This document shows positions 24,553-32,128 of a stretch of 64,000 nucleotides of DNA, piece by piece (positions within the stretch are counted from its first letter, which is position 1; each line of letters opens with the position of its first letter). The notes under the pieces were generated by a model. That model did no database searches and had not been told where the DNA came from. It saw only the letters and a list, made by a program, of their open reading frames with translations. The stretch is from Herbidospora mongoliensis (GTDB taxonomy: Bacteria; Actinomycetota; Actinomycetes; Streptosporangiales; Streptosporangiaceae): NCBI RefSeq assembly GCF_001570545.1, contig NZ_BBXD01000011.1, forward strand, positions 372,001-436,000, given 5' to 3'. Both the position numbers and the translations under genes were made by a program.

Positions 24553-25400
24553 GCCGGATCCGGCAGGTCGATCGCCGCGAGCCTGGCCGGGTCGATCACG
24601 GTCGTGATGGCGGCGATCCGGCCGTCGACGACGGTGAACGCCATGAGTGAGAGCGGAGTCCCGTCCGCGCGCCAGGCGAGGAAGCCGGGGAGGCCGTTCA
24701 CCAGCACCGCCCGCCCTCGGGTGGCCGTGCCGGCGGAGGCCCGCGCGGTCGCGCCGGCGGCGACCTTGGTGGCGCCGAGGACGACGACCACGTCGCCGGG
24801 GGCGTCGACGGTCAGCTTCACCTCCGGGTCGAGCACCCGCAGCAGCCCCTCGAAGTCACCGTGTCGGGCCGCCGACAGGAAGGCCTGGACGATCGCGCGC
24901 TGCTCCGGCCCGGCGGTGGCCGGGTGCTCGGTCGCGCGTACCTTCTTGCGGGCGCGGCTGGCGAGCATCTTGGCGGCGTCGGTGGACCTGCCGAGGATCT
25001 GGGCGATCTCGTCGAACGGCACCGCGAACAGGTCGTGCAGGACGAACGCGAGCCGCTCGCCGGGTCCCAGCGACTCCAGGACGACCAGGAGCGCGAGACC
25101 GACCGAGTCGGCGAGCGCCACGTCGTCCTCCGGCGCGGGAGCGTCGTCGGCCACCACCACGAGGTCGGGCAGCCGGTCCTCGGGGTGGGTCCGGCGGGAT
25201 CGCAGGACGTCGAGGCTGATCCGGCCGACCACCGTGGTCAGCCAGCCGGCGAGGTTGTGGATGGTCGCCGGGTCCTGACGGGAGAGCCGCAGCCAGGCCT
25301 CCTGAACCACGTCCTCGGCGTCGGCGTGTGAGCCGAGCATGCGGTGGGCGACCGCGTGCAGCCGGTCGCGCTGGGCCTCGAACGCCTCGCTGTCGAACAT
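24549..25400 (-). CDS. ECF sigma factor, SigJ/ECF41 type
   Basis: A 283-residue extracytoplasmic-function sigma factor. Region 2 is at the N-terminus (QRDRLHAVAHRMLGS, DAEDVVQEAWLRL, then GWLTTVVGRISLDVLRSR). Region 4 is at ~110-165 (LGPGERLAFVLHDLFAVPFDEIAQILG). A C-terminal SnoaL-like domain follows (AFLSAARHGDFEGLLRVLDPEVKL, FTVVDGRIAAI), the hallmark of ECF41. In that group the extension regulates the sigma factor instead of an anti-sigma protein. It is divergent from an AhpD/CMD-like gene, the usual ECF41 partner. The ATG follows AAGGAAGG. Confidence 0.92.
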   Translation of the reverse strand: MFDSEAFEAQRDRLHAVAHRMLGSHADAEDVVQEAWLRLSRQDPATIHNLAGWLTTVVGRISLDVLRSRRTHPEDRLPDLVVVADDAPAPEDDVALADSVGLALLVVLESLGPGERLAFVLHDLFAVPFDEIAQILGRSTDAAKMLASRARKKVRATEHPATAGPEQRAIVQAFLSAARHGDFEGLLRVLDPEVKLTVDAPGDVVVVLGATKVAAGATARASAGTATRGRAVLVNGLPGFLAWRADGTPLSLMAFTVVDGRIAAITTVIDPARLAAIDLPDPA

Positions 25401-25441
25401 GCCGTTACCTTCCTTGGATCCGCTCCGTCATAGGTCATGAC

Positions 25442-25457
25442 GTGCCCGAACGGGCAC
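25442..25457. promoter_or_regulatory. Palindrome in sigma/CMD intergenic region
   Basis: A perfect dyad GTGCCCG-AA-CGGGCAC lies midway in the 85-bp divergent region. It looks like an operator for a dimeric regulator. I did not find the ECF41 promoter consensus (TGTCACA/CGTC) here. Confidence 0.45.
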
Positions 25458-25485
25458 AGGTAACCGATCAGGGAGCGGAAGACCG

Positions 25486-25935
25486 ATGGAAGCACGCATG
25501 AAGAGCAAGGCGGACGCCGACGTGACGACGGCGATCCAGCACCTCTACAAGGCCATCCACGCCAGTGGCGTCGACCCGCGACTGCTCGGGCTGGTCCATG
25601 TGCGCGCCAGCCAGATCAACGGCTGCAGCCCGTGTGTCTTCGCCGGGGTCGCCACGGCCAAGAGGCACGGCGAGACCGACGAGCGACTGCACAATGTGGT
25701 CGCCTGGCGCGAGACGCCTTTCTTCACCGAGGCGGAGCGGGCGGCGCTCGCGCTGACCGAGGCCGCCACCCGGATCCAGGACGGCGCTCCGGGTGTGACC
25801 GACGAGATCTGGGACGCCGCGGCCGCTCACTTCGACGACGGGCAGTTGTCCGCGCTCAACCTGGAGATCGCGCTGACCAACTTCTTCAACCGGATCAACC
25901 GCACGATCCGGGAGCAGGCGGGCAAGGCCTGGTGA
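25486..25935 (+). CDS. Carboxymuconolactone decarboxylase/AhpD-like protein
   Basis: A 149-residue alpha-helical protein of the CMD/AhpD superfamily. The redox CxxC motif is C47-SP-C50 in NGCSPCVFAGVATAKRHGE, the peroxidase-like form with a downstream His. Such proteins reduce peroxides or act as oxidative-stress effectors. It is divergent from the ECF41 sigma factor, which in this family typically controls this gene. The ATG follows GGAAG by 5 nt. It ends 7 bp before the convergent carboxyltransferase stop. Confidence 0.9.
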   Translation: MEARMKSKADADVTTAIQHLYKAIHASGVDPRLLGLVHVRASQINGCSPCVFAGVATAKRHGETDERLHNVVAWRETPFFTEAERAALALTEAATRIQDGAPGVTDEIWDAAAAHFDDGQLSALNLEIALTNFFNRINRTIREQAGKAW

Positions 25936-25942
25936 CCGCGGG

Positions 25943-27442
25943 TCACGCCGAACCGACGGCCCGATAGCGGGCGATCCGGCGGTCGACACGGCCCTCAGTG
26001 GGCTGGACCAGCAGCGCGGCGATCTCCTCTTCCAACGCCCTGGCCACGCGTTTGGTGAAGGCGGGCTGTTCGTAGACCGCGTCGGGGCATTCGGCGATGA
26101 TGCGGTCGACGATGCCGTCGCGTTTCAGGTCCGCCGCCCTCACCCCCTGGGCCTGGGCGATCTCCGGGGCGAAATCCACGGTGCGGTAGAGGATCGCCGA
26201 CGCCCCCTCCGGTGGGAGCGGCGAGAGCCAGGCGTGCTGGGCGGCCAAAACCCGGTCGGCCGGGAGCAGCGCCAGAGCCGCGCCGCCGGAGCCCTGGCCG
26301 AGGAGCAGGCAGACGGTGGGGGCGTCGAGCATGACCAGGTCGGCGAGCGAGCGGGCGATCTCCCCCGCCAGGCCGCCCTCTTCGGCCGCCTTCGAGAGTT
26401 CCGCGCCTGCCGTGTCGATGATGGTGACCAGCGGGAGGCCGAGTTCCTCGGCCAGCTTCATGCCGCGCCGGGCCACCCGCAGGCCCGCCGGGCCGATCTT
26501 CAGGCCTGCTCGGGCGCCGCGCCGATCCTGGCCGAGGACCACGGCCGGCGCGCTGCCGAAGCGGGCCAGGGCCAGCAGGAGGCCCGGGTCGCTCTCGCCC
26601 GCGCCGGTGCCGTTGAGCGGGGTGACGTCGGTGGCGGCGAGCTTCAGCAGGGTCCGCACGCCGGGGCGGTCGTCGCGGCGGGAGCTGATGATCGCCTCCC
26701 AGGCGGGGACGTCGGTTCTGGCCTCGGGTTCCGTCGTCGGCGGCAGCACCGGCAGGTCCTTGGACGCGCAGAGCACGCTCAGCGCCCTGATGGCGATCTC
26801 GCGCGCCTCGGCCGCCGGGACCACCGCGTCGACCAGGCCGTGGGCGAACAGGTTCTCCGAATCCTGGACGCCCTTGGGGAAGCGGTAGCCGTACAGGGAC
26901 TCGAAGACACGCGGCCCCAGGAAGCCGATCATCGCGCCCGGTTCGGCGGCGGTGACATGGCCCAGCGAACCCCATGACGCGAAGACGCCTCCGGTGGTCG
27001 GATGGCGCAGGTAGACGACGTAGGGAAGCCCGGCCTCCTTGTGCGCCGTCACCGCGGCGGTGATCTTGATCATCTGGACGAACGCCAGCGCCCCCTCCTG
27101 CATGCGGGTCCCCCCGCTGGCGGGCGCGGCCAGCAGCGGCAGCCGCTCAAGAGTGGCCCGCTCGACGGCGCTGACCAGCCGTTCGGCCGCCGCGACGCCG
27201 ATCGACCCGGCCAGGAAGGAGAACTCCCCTGCGACCACGGCGACCCGGCGTCCGCCGAGACCGCCCTCGCCGGTCATCACCGACTCGTCGTAGCCCGACT
27301 TGAGGCGGGCCGCGACCAGTTCGCCGGCGTATTCGGAACCGGGTGGGGCCGCCTCGACGGGCGGACGGTCCCAGGAGACCCACGAGCCGGGGTCGAGCAC
27401 GACCTCGATCAGGGTGCGCGCGTCGGGTCTCTCCGGGGTCAC
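25943..27442 (-). CDS. Fused acetyl-CoA carboxylase carboxyltransferase (beta-alpha type)
   Basis: A 499-residue protein with two crotonase-fold halves. Residues ~1-235 resemble AccD (SGYDESVMTGEGGLGGRRVA, PASGGTRMQEGALAF, TTGGVFASWGSLGH). Residues ~265-480 resemble AccA (GLKIGPAGLRVARRGMKLAE, TIIDTAGAELS, GQGSGGAALALLPADR). The N-terminal zinc-finger cysteines of AccD are missing. The fused form carries carboxyl groups between biotin and an acyl-CoA. It starts at GTG 27442 in a GTGA overlap with the CoA-transferase gene, so the two act together, perhaps on malonyl- or another acyl-CoA. No biotin carboxylase or carrier gene is nearby. Confidence 0.85.
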   Translation of the reverse strand: MTPERPDARTLIEVVLDPGSWVSWDRPPVEAAPPGSEYAGELVAARLKSGYDESVMTGEGGLGGRRVAVVAGEFSFLAGSIGVAAAERLVSAVERATLERLPLLAAPASGGTRMQEGALAFVQMIKITAAVTAHKEAGLPYVVYLRHPTTGGVFASWGSLGHVTAAEPGAMIGFLGPRVFESLYGYRFPKGVQDSENLFAHGLVDAVVPAAEAREIAIRALSVLCASKDLPVLPPTTEPEARTDVPAWEAIISSRRDDRPGVRTLLKLAATDVTPLNGTGAGESDPGLLLALARFGSAPAVVLGQDRRGARAGLKIGPAGLRVARRGMKLAEELGLPLVTIIDTAGAELSKAAEEGGLAGEIARSLADLVMLDAPTVCLLLGQGSGGAALALLPADRVLAAQHAWLSPLPPEGASAILYRTVDFAPEIAQAQGVRAADLKRDGIVDRIIAECPDAVYEQPAFTKRVARALEEEIAALLVQPTEGRVDRRIARYRAVGSA

Positions 27443-28596
27443 GGCGCCTCTTTCCCCTTGAGCCAGTCGAGGACGGCGTCGTTGTCGGCGCCGAGGGCGG
27501 GCGGGGCGGTGTGATCCTGCGAGGTGTGGTGGTCGAAGCGGAGCACCGGTCCTGGGAGTTCGATCGGGCCCAGAACGGGGTGGTCGACCTCGGCCAGGAG
27601 ACCCTGGGAGCGGGTCTGGTCCCAGGTGTAGACCTCGTCGATGGTCCGGATCGACCCGGCGGGAACCCCGGCTTCTGCGAGCGCGCCGAGCCAGTGGTCG
27701 CGGGTCTCCGTGGTGAGGACCTTCTCCATCTCGTTGACGAGCTCGTCGCGGTGGGCGAAACGGTCGCGGTTGGTGGCGTATTCGGGCCGGGCGGGGTCGA
27801 TGCCGAGGAGGGTGGCGACCTTCTGCCAGTGGCCGTCGTTGCCGGCCGCGATCTGGATCATGCCGTCGCCGCAGCGGAAGGCCCCGAACGGCGCGATCGA
27901 GGCGTGGTGGTTGCCGTTGGCCTGCGGGACCTGGCCCGCGACCGTCCACTGGGTGCCGTGGTAGGCGTGCACGCCGACGACCGAGGCCAGCAGGGAGGTG
28001 CGGATGACGCCGCCCTTACCGGTCTTCTCGCGTTCGTAGAGGGCGGCGGCGACGCCGTAGGCGCCGTGGATGCCCGCCAGCAGGTCGGCGATCGACGGCC
28101 CGGCGCGGTGGGGTTGTCCGGGCGGCCCGGTGATCGACATCAGGCCCGCCTCCCCCTGGGCGATCTGGTCGTAACCGGGCCGGCCGCCCTCGGGGCCGTC
28201 GTGGCCGAAACCGGTGATCGACAGGAGGACCATGCGCGGGTTGAGCTCCTCGATCCTCTCGGTGGAGAAGCCGAGACGTGCCAGGACACCGGAGCGGAAG
28301 TTCTCGATGAGGACATCGGAGTGCCGGATCAGCCGGGTGAGCGTGTCGCGGTCGTCTGAGGCCTTGAGGTCGAGTGTGATCGACTGCTTGTTGCGGTTGG
28401 CCGCCAGGAAATAGGTCGAAATATCGCCATCTGGGCCGACGAAGGGCGGGCCCCAGCCGCGCGATTCGTCCCCGCCCTGGGGATGTTCGATCTTGATCAC
28501 ACGAGCGCCCAGGTCGCCGAGCATCTGAGCCGCGTGGGGGCCGGCCAGCGCCCGGGACAGGTCGAGCACCACGACACCGGTGAGGGGTCCCTGCAC
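27439..28596 (-). CDS. CaiB/BaiF family (class III) CoA-transferase
   Basis: A 385-residue class III CoA-transferase, which moves CoA between carboxylic acids. Seen are the N-terminal GVVVLDLSRALAGPHAAQML, KIEHPQGGDESRGWGPPF, ANRNKQSITLDLK with the following SDVLIENFR, and the late GVPAGSIRTIDEVY. Substrates of the family include oxalate, carnitine, malate, mesaconate and bile acids; which one applies is not visible. GTG 28596 follows GGAAGG. It is overlapped by the carboxyltransferase gene, so acid activation followed by carboxyl transfer is a reasonable joint role. Confidence 0.92.
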   Translation of the reverse strand: MQGPLTGVVVLDLSRALAGPHAAQMLGDLGARVIKIEHPQGGDESRGWGPPFVGPDGDISTYFLAANRNKQSITLDLKASDDRDTLTRLIRHSDVLIENFRSGVLARLGFSTERIEELNPRMVLLSITGFGHDGPEGGRPGYDQIAQGEAGLMSITGPPGQPHRAGPSIADLLAGIHGAYGVAAALYEREKTGKGGVIRTSLLASVVGVHAYHGTQWTVAGQVPQANGNHHASIAPFGAFRCGDGMIQIAAGNDGHWQKVATLLGIDPARPEYATNRDRFAHRDELVNEMEKVLTTETRDHWLGALAEAGVPAGSIRTIDEVYTWDQTRSQGLLAEVDHPVLGPIELPGPVLRFDHHTSQDHTAPPALGADNDAVLDWLKGKEAP

Positions 28597-28670
28597 GATC
28601 AGTCCTTCCGAAAATTTTCACGGGGAGCCCGCAGGCTACCCGGATCGCCCGAGGCTGGCACGATCAGGAC

Positions 28671-29225
28671 ATGCCGACTGTCGCAGACGTGGCCGCCCGG
28701 ATCGCCCGCCTGGAACCGTCGTGCGGCCCCAGCCGCCTGGTCGCGATCGACGGACCGGGAGGCTCGGGCAAGACGACCTTCGCCGGCCTGCTCTCCGAGG
28801 CGCTGAACGGGGCGCCCGTGGTGCACAGCGACGACTTCCCCATCCCCTGGGACCAGGGCCCCGAATCCTGGTTCACCCATCTCGAACGTGCCGTGCTGGA
28901 GCCGCTGAGGCGCGGCTCACCAGCCTCTTTTCTCCGGTACGACTGGCGCCGGGGCACCTATGCCGATCGAGTGGAGGTGCCCCCGGTCGAGGTGGTGATC
29001 GTCGAAGGCGTCAGCGTGGCGCGGGCGTCGTGCCCGGCGGCGATCCGGATGTGGGTGGAGGTGCCCAGGGAGATCCGGCGGGCCCGCGTGGCCGCCCGCG
29101 ACGGCGTCGGGCACACCGCCGACTGGCTCGCGTGGACGGCGGCCGAGGACGCCTGGTTCGCCCGCGAGCCGGTCGAGGCCGACGCGAGGGTGGACGGCAC
29201 GACCTTCGAGATCACCTGGTCTTGA
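28671..29225 (+). CDS. P-loop kinase, uridine kinase-like
   Basis: A 184-residue P-loop NTPase. Walker A is DGPGGSGKTTFAG at ~27-39. VVHSDDFPIPW is the substrate-side aspartate motif of the uridine/pantothenate kinase class, and VVIVEGVSVARA is the Walker B-like strand. It is shorter than E. coli Udk (~213). Actinobacterial homologues are often labelled uridine kinase, but the substrate is not proven. Its 3' end overlaps the convergent hypothetical gene by 14 bp. A role in nucleoside salvage would fit the surrounding nucleobase genes only loosely. Confidence 0.82.
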   Translation: MPTVADVAARIARLEPSCGPSRLVAIDGPGGSGKTTFAGLLSEALNGAPVVHSDDFPIPWDQGPESWFTHLERAVLEPLRRGSPASFLRYDWRRGTYADRVEVPPVEVVIVEGVSVARASCPAAIRMWVEVPREIRRARVAARDGVGHTADWLAWTAAEDAWFAREPVEADARVDGTTFEITWS

Positions 29226-29619
29226 CGTAGGGCCGCAGCCGGTCGACCAGCGCCTGCGGATCGGCGACGGTGACGGTGAGACCGGGATGACGCAGCAGCC
29301 CCGTCGGTTCGCCACCCGGAACCGGCCGGTGGAACCGCAGGCACACCCCGCGCCGCGTGTTCGTGCCGAAGGTCAGCCCCCGGTCGGCGAGCGAGACACG
29401 CGGACCGATGGCCTTGGCCGCCGTGTACGGCCCGGTGATCTCGACCCCCGCCAGGTTGGAGAAACCGGTCATGAGCTCCCAGGGCCCGAACCGCACCCGG
29501 ATGCCGTCTCCGCTCACCACCACCCCACTGGTGGCGGGACGGATGCCCAGCACGTCCAGCAGCCGCCGGTAGCGGCCGTCGAACTCGAAGCCGAAGGTGT
29601 CGTTCGCCTCAGGGGTCAT
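29212..29619 (-). CDS. Conserved hypothetical protein
   Basis: A 135-residue protein with likely alternating beta strands (SGVVVSGDGIRVRFGPWEL, VSLADRGLTFGTNTRRGVCLRF) and a C-terminal VADPQALVDRLRPYV. It resembles a widespread actinobacterial family of unknown function. There is no signal peptide or membrane helix. A 161-bp gap separates it from the upstream GNAT gene. That gap could code for a short hydrophobic peptide ending at 29668, but no good start is present. Confidence 0.75.
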   Translation of the reverse strand: MTPEANDTFGFEFDGRYRRLLDVLGIRPATSGVVVSGDGIRVRFGPWELMTGFSNLAGVEITGPYTAAKAIGPRVSLADRGLTFGTNTRRGVCLRFHRPVPGGEPTGLLRHPGLTVTVADPQALVDRLRPYVKTR

Positions 29620-29780
29620 GGTTCCGGCCTGCCCCCGGGCCGCGGCGGGAAACAGCGGGCCACCTGGTCAGGGCACCTGGTCGGGGTCCGTCTTGCGGGT
29701 GTCGCGCGGCTCCACGTTGGGCTCCCGCGAGGCGGGCTCACCGGCCGCGATGGCGGTCCAGAGCGCCGGCACCAGGCCGA

Positions 29781-30272
29781 TCACCGTCGCGAGGCCGGCC
29801 GCTCCCTGGGGGCGCGCCTCATGAAAACGTCCACGTCGTCCTCGGTGTCGAGGGTGAATCCGTGGCGCTCGTACAGGCGGCGGGCCGGGCTGCCCCGCAG
29901 CACGTTGAGCCGGACCACGGCGCCCTCCCGGTCGCACAGCTCCAGCAGCCCGGCCAGCACGGCCGAGCCGATGCCCATCCCCTGGACGTCCGGGTCCAGG
30001 TAGAAGTGCTCCAGCCAGGTGACGCCCTGCTCCGGCCGCAGTGCCACGCAGCCCGCGACGCCGCCGCCGACCTCGATCATCCAGGTGTGCTCCGGCGCGA
30101 ATCCATCGCGCAGACGCTGCCGTACCCGGCGCTCGTCGTAGCGGCCGAGCCGTTCGAGGTCCGGCCGAAGGACGACGGCCCGTAGCTCGGCCACGTCTTC
30201 GACGTCGTCCCGCGAAGCCGGCCGAAGCGCCCAATCCACCACGATCGTGAGGATATCTCCAGCCTGCGCCAC
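29781..30272 (-). CDS. GNAT-family N-acetyltransferase
   Basis: A 163-residue GNAT acetyltransferase. The acetyl-CoA loop is DPDVQGMGIGSAVLAGLLE at ~95-112, preceded by WLEHFYLDP. The end GSPARRLYERHGFTLDTEDD is the usual beta6-alpha4 region. The acceptor substrate is unknown. GTG 30272 is preceded by GGAG at 9 nt; GTGs at 30242 and 30239 would start closer to the conserved WALRPASRDD. It follows hyuB by 35 bp and may be at the end of that transcript. Confidence 0.87.
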   Translation of the reverse strand: MAQAGDILTIVVDWALRPASRDDVEDVAELRAVVLRPDLERLGRYDERRVRQRLRDGFAPEHTWMIEVGGGVAGCVALRPEQGVTWLEHFYLDPDVQGMGIGSAVLAGLLELCDREGAVVRLNVLRGSPARRLYERHGFTLDTEDDVDVFMRRAPRERPASRR

Positions 30273-30307
30273 GCCGCGGAACTCCAGGTCGAAGATACCG
30301 GGCCGGC

Positions 30308-32128
30308 CTACTCGCGTACGTCCACGTCGGCGTGGGGAAGGCCGCCCGACAGCTTCGGGAACCCCGGCCCCCGGTCGAAGAACGCCTCCTGCGGCACCCT
30401 CAGCTCCGCCCGCAGCGCCTCGGTCGCCACCTCGTCGACCTCGAGACCGTCCGCGAAGACGACCCCGTACTCCTCCCGCGCCGCCTCCCGGGACACCTTC
30501 CCGTCACGCACGTCGTCGGCGACGAGGGACGGCTCACGGTCGAAGGGGGAACCCCAGCCGCCGCCGCCGGTCGTCCGCACCCGGACGATCTGGCCCTCTT
30601 CGATCGGGAAGTCGTCGACCAGCCCGTCCATCTCGACGCCGTCGACCGTCACCACGAACGGGCGCCCGGCCCTGCCGCCGTTCACGCCCCAGCAGCTCAG
30701 GATCGACCGGTCGGCGATGCTCATGAACGAGGCGTCGCGCAGCAGGCGGATGTGCTTGTCGTAGCCCAGGCCGCCCCGGTAGCGGCCGGGGCCGCCGCTG
30801 TCGACGGCCAGGCCCAGCCGCTCGACCCGCAGCGGCCACCGGGCCTCGGCGAACTCGACCGGGATGTTGCGGGAGTCGGGCACGACGTGGATCGTGTCCT
30901 CCCCGTCGGCGTACCACCGGCCGCCGGAGCCGCCGCCGAGGACCTCGCGCATCAGGTAGTCGTTCCCGGCCGCGTCCTGGCCGTGGACGCCCGTGTAGCG
31001 GATGGTCTCCTGGTCGGCGGGCATCCGCCCGCCGGTGGCCTTGGCCAGCACACCGGCCAGCACGCCCAGCAGACGCAGGATCACGAAGGTCCGGGCGTTG
31101 GTGGGGGCCGGGAAGATCGGCGTGAGCAGGGTGCCCTTCTCCGGGAAGACCATCTTGATCAGGGGCACCACGCCCTCGTTGACGTCGAGTTCCGCCATCC
31201 GCTCGGGGGTGTCGGCCAGGTTCCGCAGGATCGGGGCCAGCCACTTCTTCAGGAACACCCCGTCGGCGTAGTCGCCGGCGTGATTGATGGGGCCCTTGGC
31301 CTGCGGAGAGGTCCCGGTGAAGTCGATCACCAGGGGTTCGGGGGCGTTGTGGTCGACCGTCATGGTGATGCGCTGGGCGTGGAGGCGGGGCTCGTCGACG
31401 CCGTCGTGCTCCGCGTAGTCCTCCCACACGTGCACACCCTCGGGGATCTTCGCCAGCAGTTCGCGCCGGAAGGTCTCCGTCGTCTTGTCGAGGATCGCGT
31501 CGAAGCAGGCCTCCACGGCCCCCCGGCCGTAGCGGTCGAACAGCTCGCCGAGCCGCCGCGCGCCCATCAGGCAGGCCGAGCACTCCGCGTCCAGGTCGCC
31601 GGCCAGCGAGTCGGGCATGCGGGAGTTCCGCGTCATGATCCGCAACGCGGCGTCGTTGGGCACGCCCCGGTCCCAGAGCCTGATCGGGGGCACCATCAGG
31701 CCCTCTTCGAACACGCTGCGCGCCCCTGAGGGCATCGAGCCGGGGCAGGAGCCGCCGATGTCGTCGTGATGGCCGAACGCCTGCACGAACGCGACCACGC
31801 GGCCGTCGTGGAAGACGGGGACCGTCACGCACAGGTCGGGCAGGTGCCCGATCCCGCCCTCGGACAGGTAGACGTCGTTGTGGAAGAAGACGTCCCCGGG
31901 GTTCATCGTCTCGATGGGGAAGTCGCGCACGATCGGCTGCACGAGGGCGCTGTAGGAGCGCCCCGTCAGCTTGCGCAGCCGCACGTCGTGGATCCCGGCG
32001 CGGAAGTCGTGCGCGTCGCGGATCATGGGCGAGCGGGCCGTCCGGGCGATGGCGGTCTCGACCTCCATCTCGACCGACGCCAGCGTCCCCTCGACGATCT
32101 CGATCAGGATCGGGTCAGCCAAGGTCAC
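30308..32128 (-). CDS. hyuB: Hydantoinase/oxoprolinase, subunit B
   Basis: A 606-residue HyuB-type subunit. The N-terminal LADPILIEIVEGTLASVEMEVE and TARSPMIRDAHDFRAGI, FFHNDVYLSEGGIGHLPDLC and the C-terminal TTGGGGWGSPFDREPSLVADD are family motifs. With HyuA it forms an ATP-dependent enzyme that opens hydantoins, N-methylhydantoin or 5-oxoproline, or carboxylates acetone or acetophenone. The subunits overlap by 14 bp. The exact substrate is unknown. Its position between two nucleobase-type loci makes a cyclic ureide attractive, but this is only context. Confidence 0.92.
   Translation of the reverse strand: MTLADPILIEIVEGTLASVEMEVETAIARTARSPMIRDAHDFRAGIHDVRLRKLTGRSYSALVQPIVRDFPIETMNPGDVFFHNDVYLSEGGIGHLPDLCVTVPVFHDGRVVAFVQAFGHHDDIGGSCPGSMPSGARSVFEEGLMVPPIRLWDRGVPNDAALRIMTRNSRMPDSLAGDLDAECSACLMGARRLGELFDRYGRGAVEACFDAILDKTTETFRRELLAKIPEGVHVWEDYAEHDGVDEPRLHAQRITMTVDHNAPEPLVIDFTGTSPQAKGPINHAGDYADGVFLKKWLAPILRNLADTPERMAELDVNEGVVPLIKMVFPEKGTLLTPIFPAPTNARTFVILRLLGVLAGVLAKATGGRMPADQETIRYTGVHGQDAAGNDYLMREVLGGGSGGRWYADGEDTIHVVPDSRNIPVEFAEARWPLRVERLGLAVDSGGPGRYRGGLGYDKHIRLLRDASFMSIADRSILSCWGVNGGRAGRPFVVTVDGVEMDGLVDDFPIEEGQIVRVRTTGGGGWGSPFDREPSLVADDVRDGKVSREAAREEYGVVFADGLEVDEVATEALRAELRVPQEAFFDRGPGFPKLSGGLPHADVDVRE

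Noticed and set aside
29668-29822. Possible short hydrophobic peptide ending EPRDTRKTDPDQVP
   Set aside because: Plausible composition but no acceptable start codon in frame close to the GNAT end; left as a remark.
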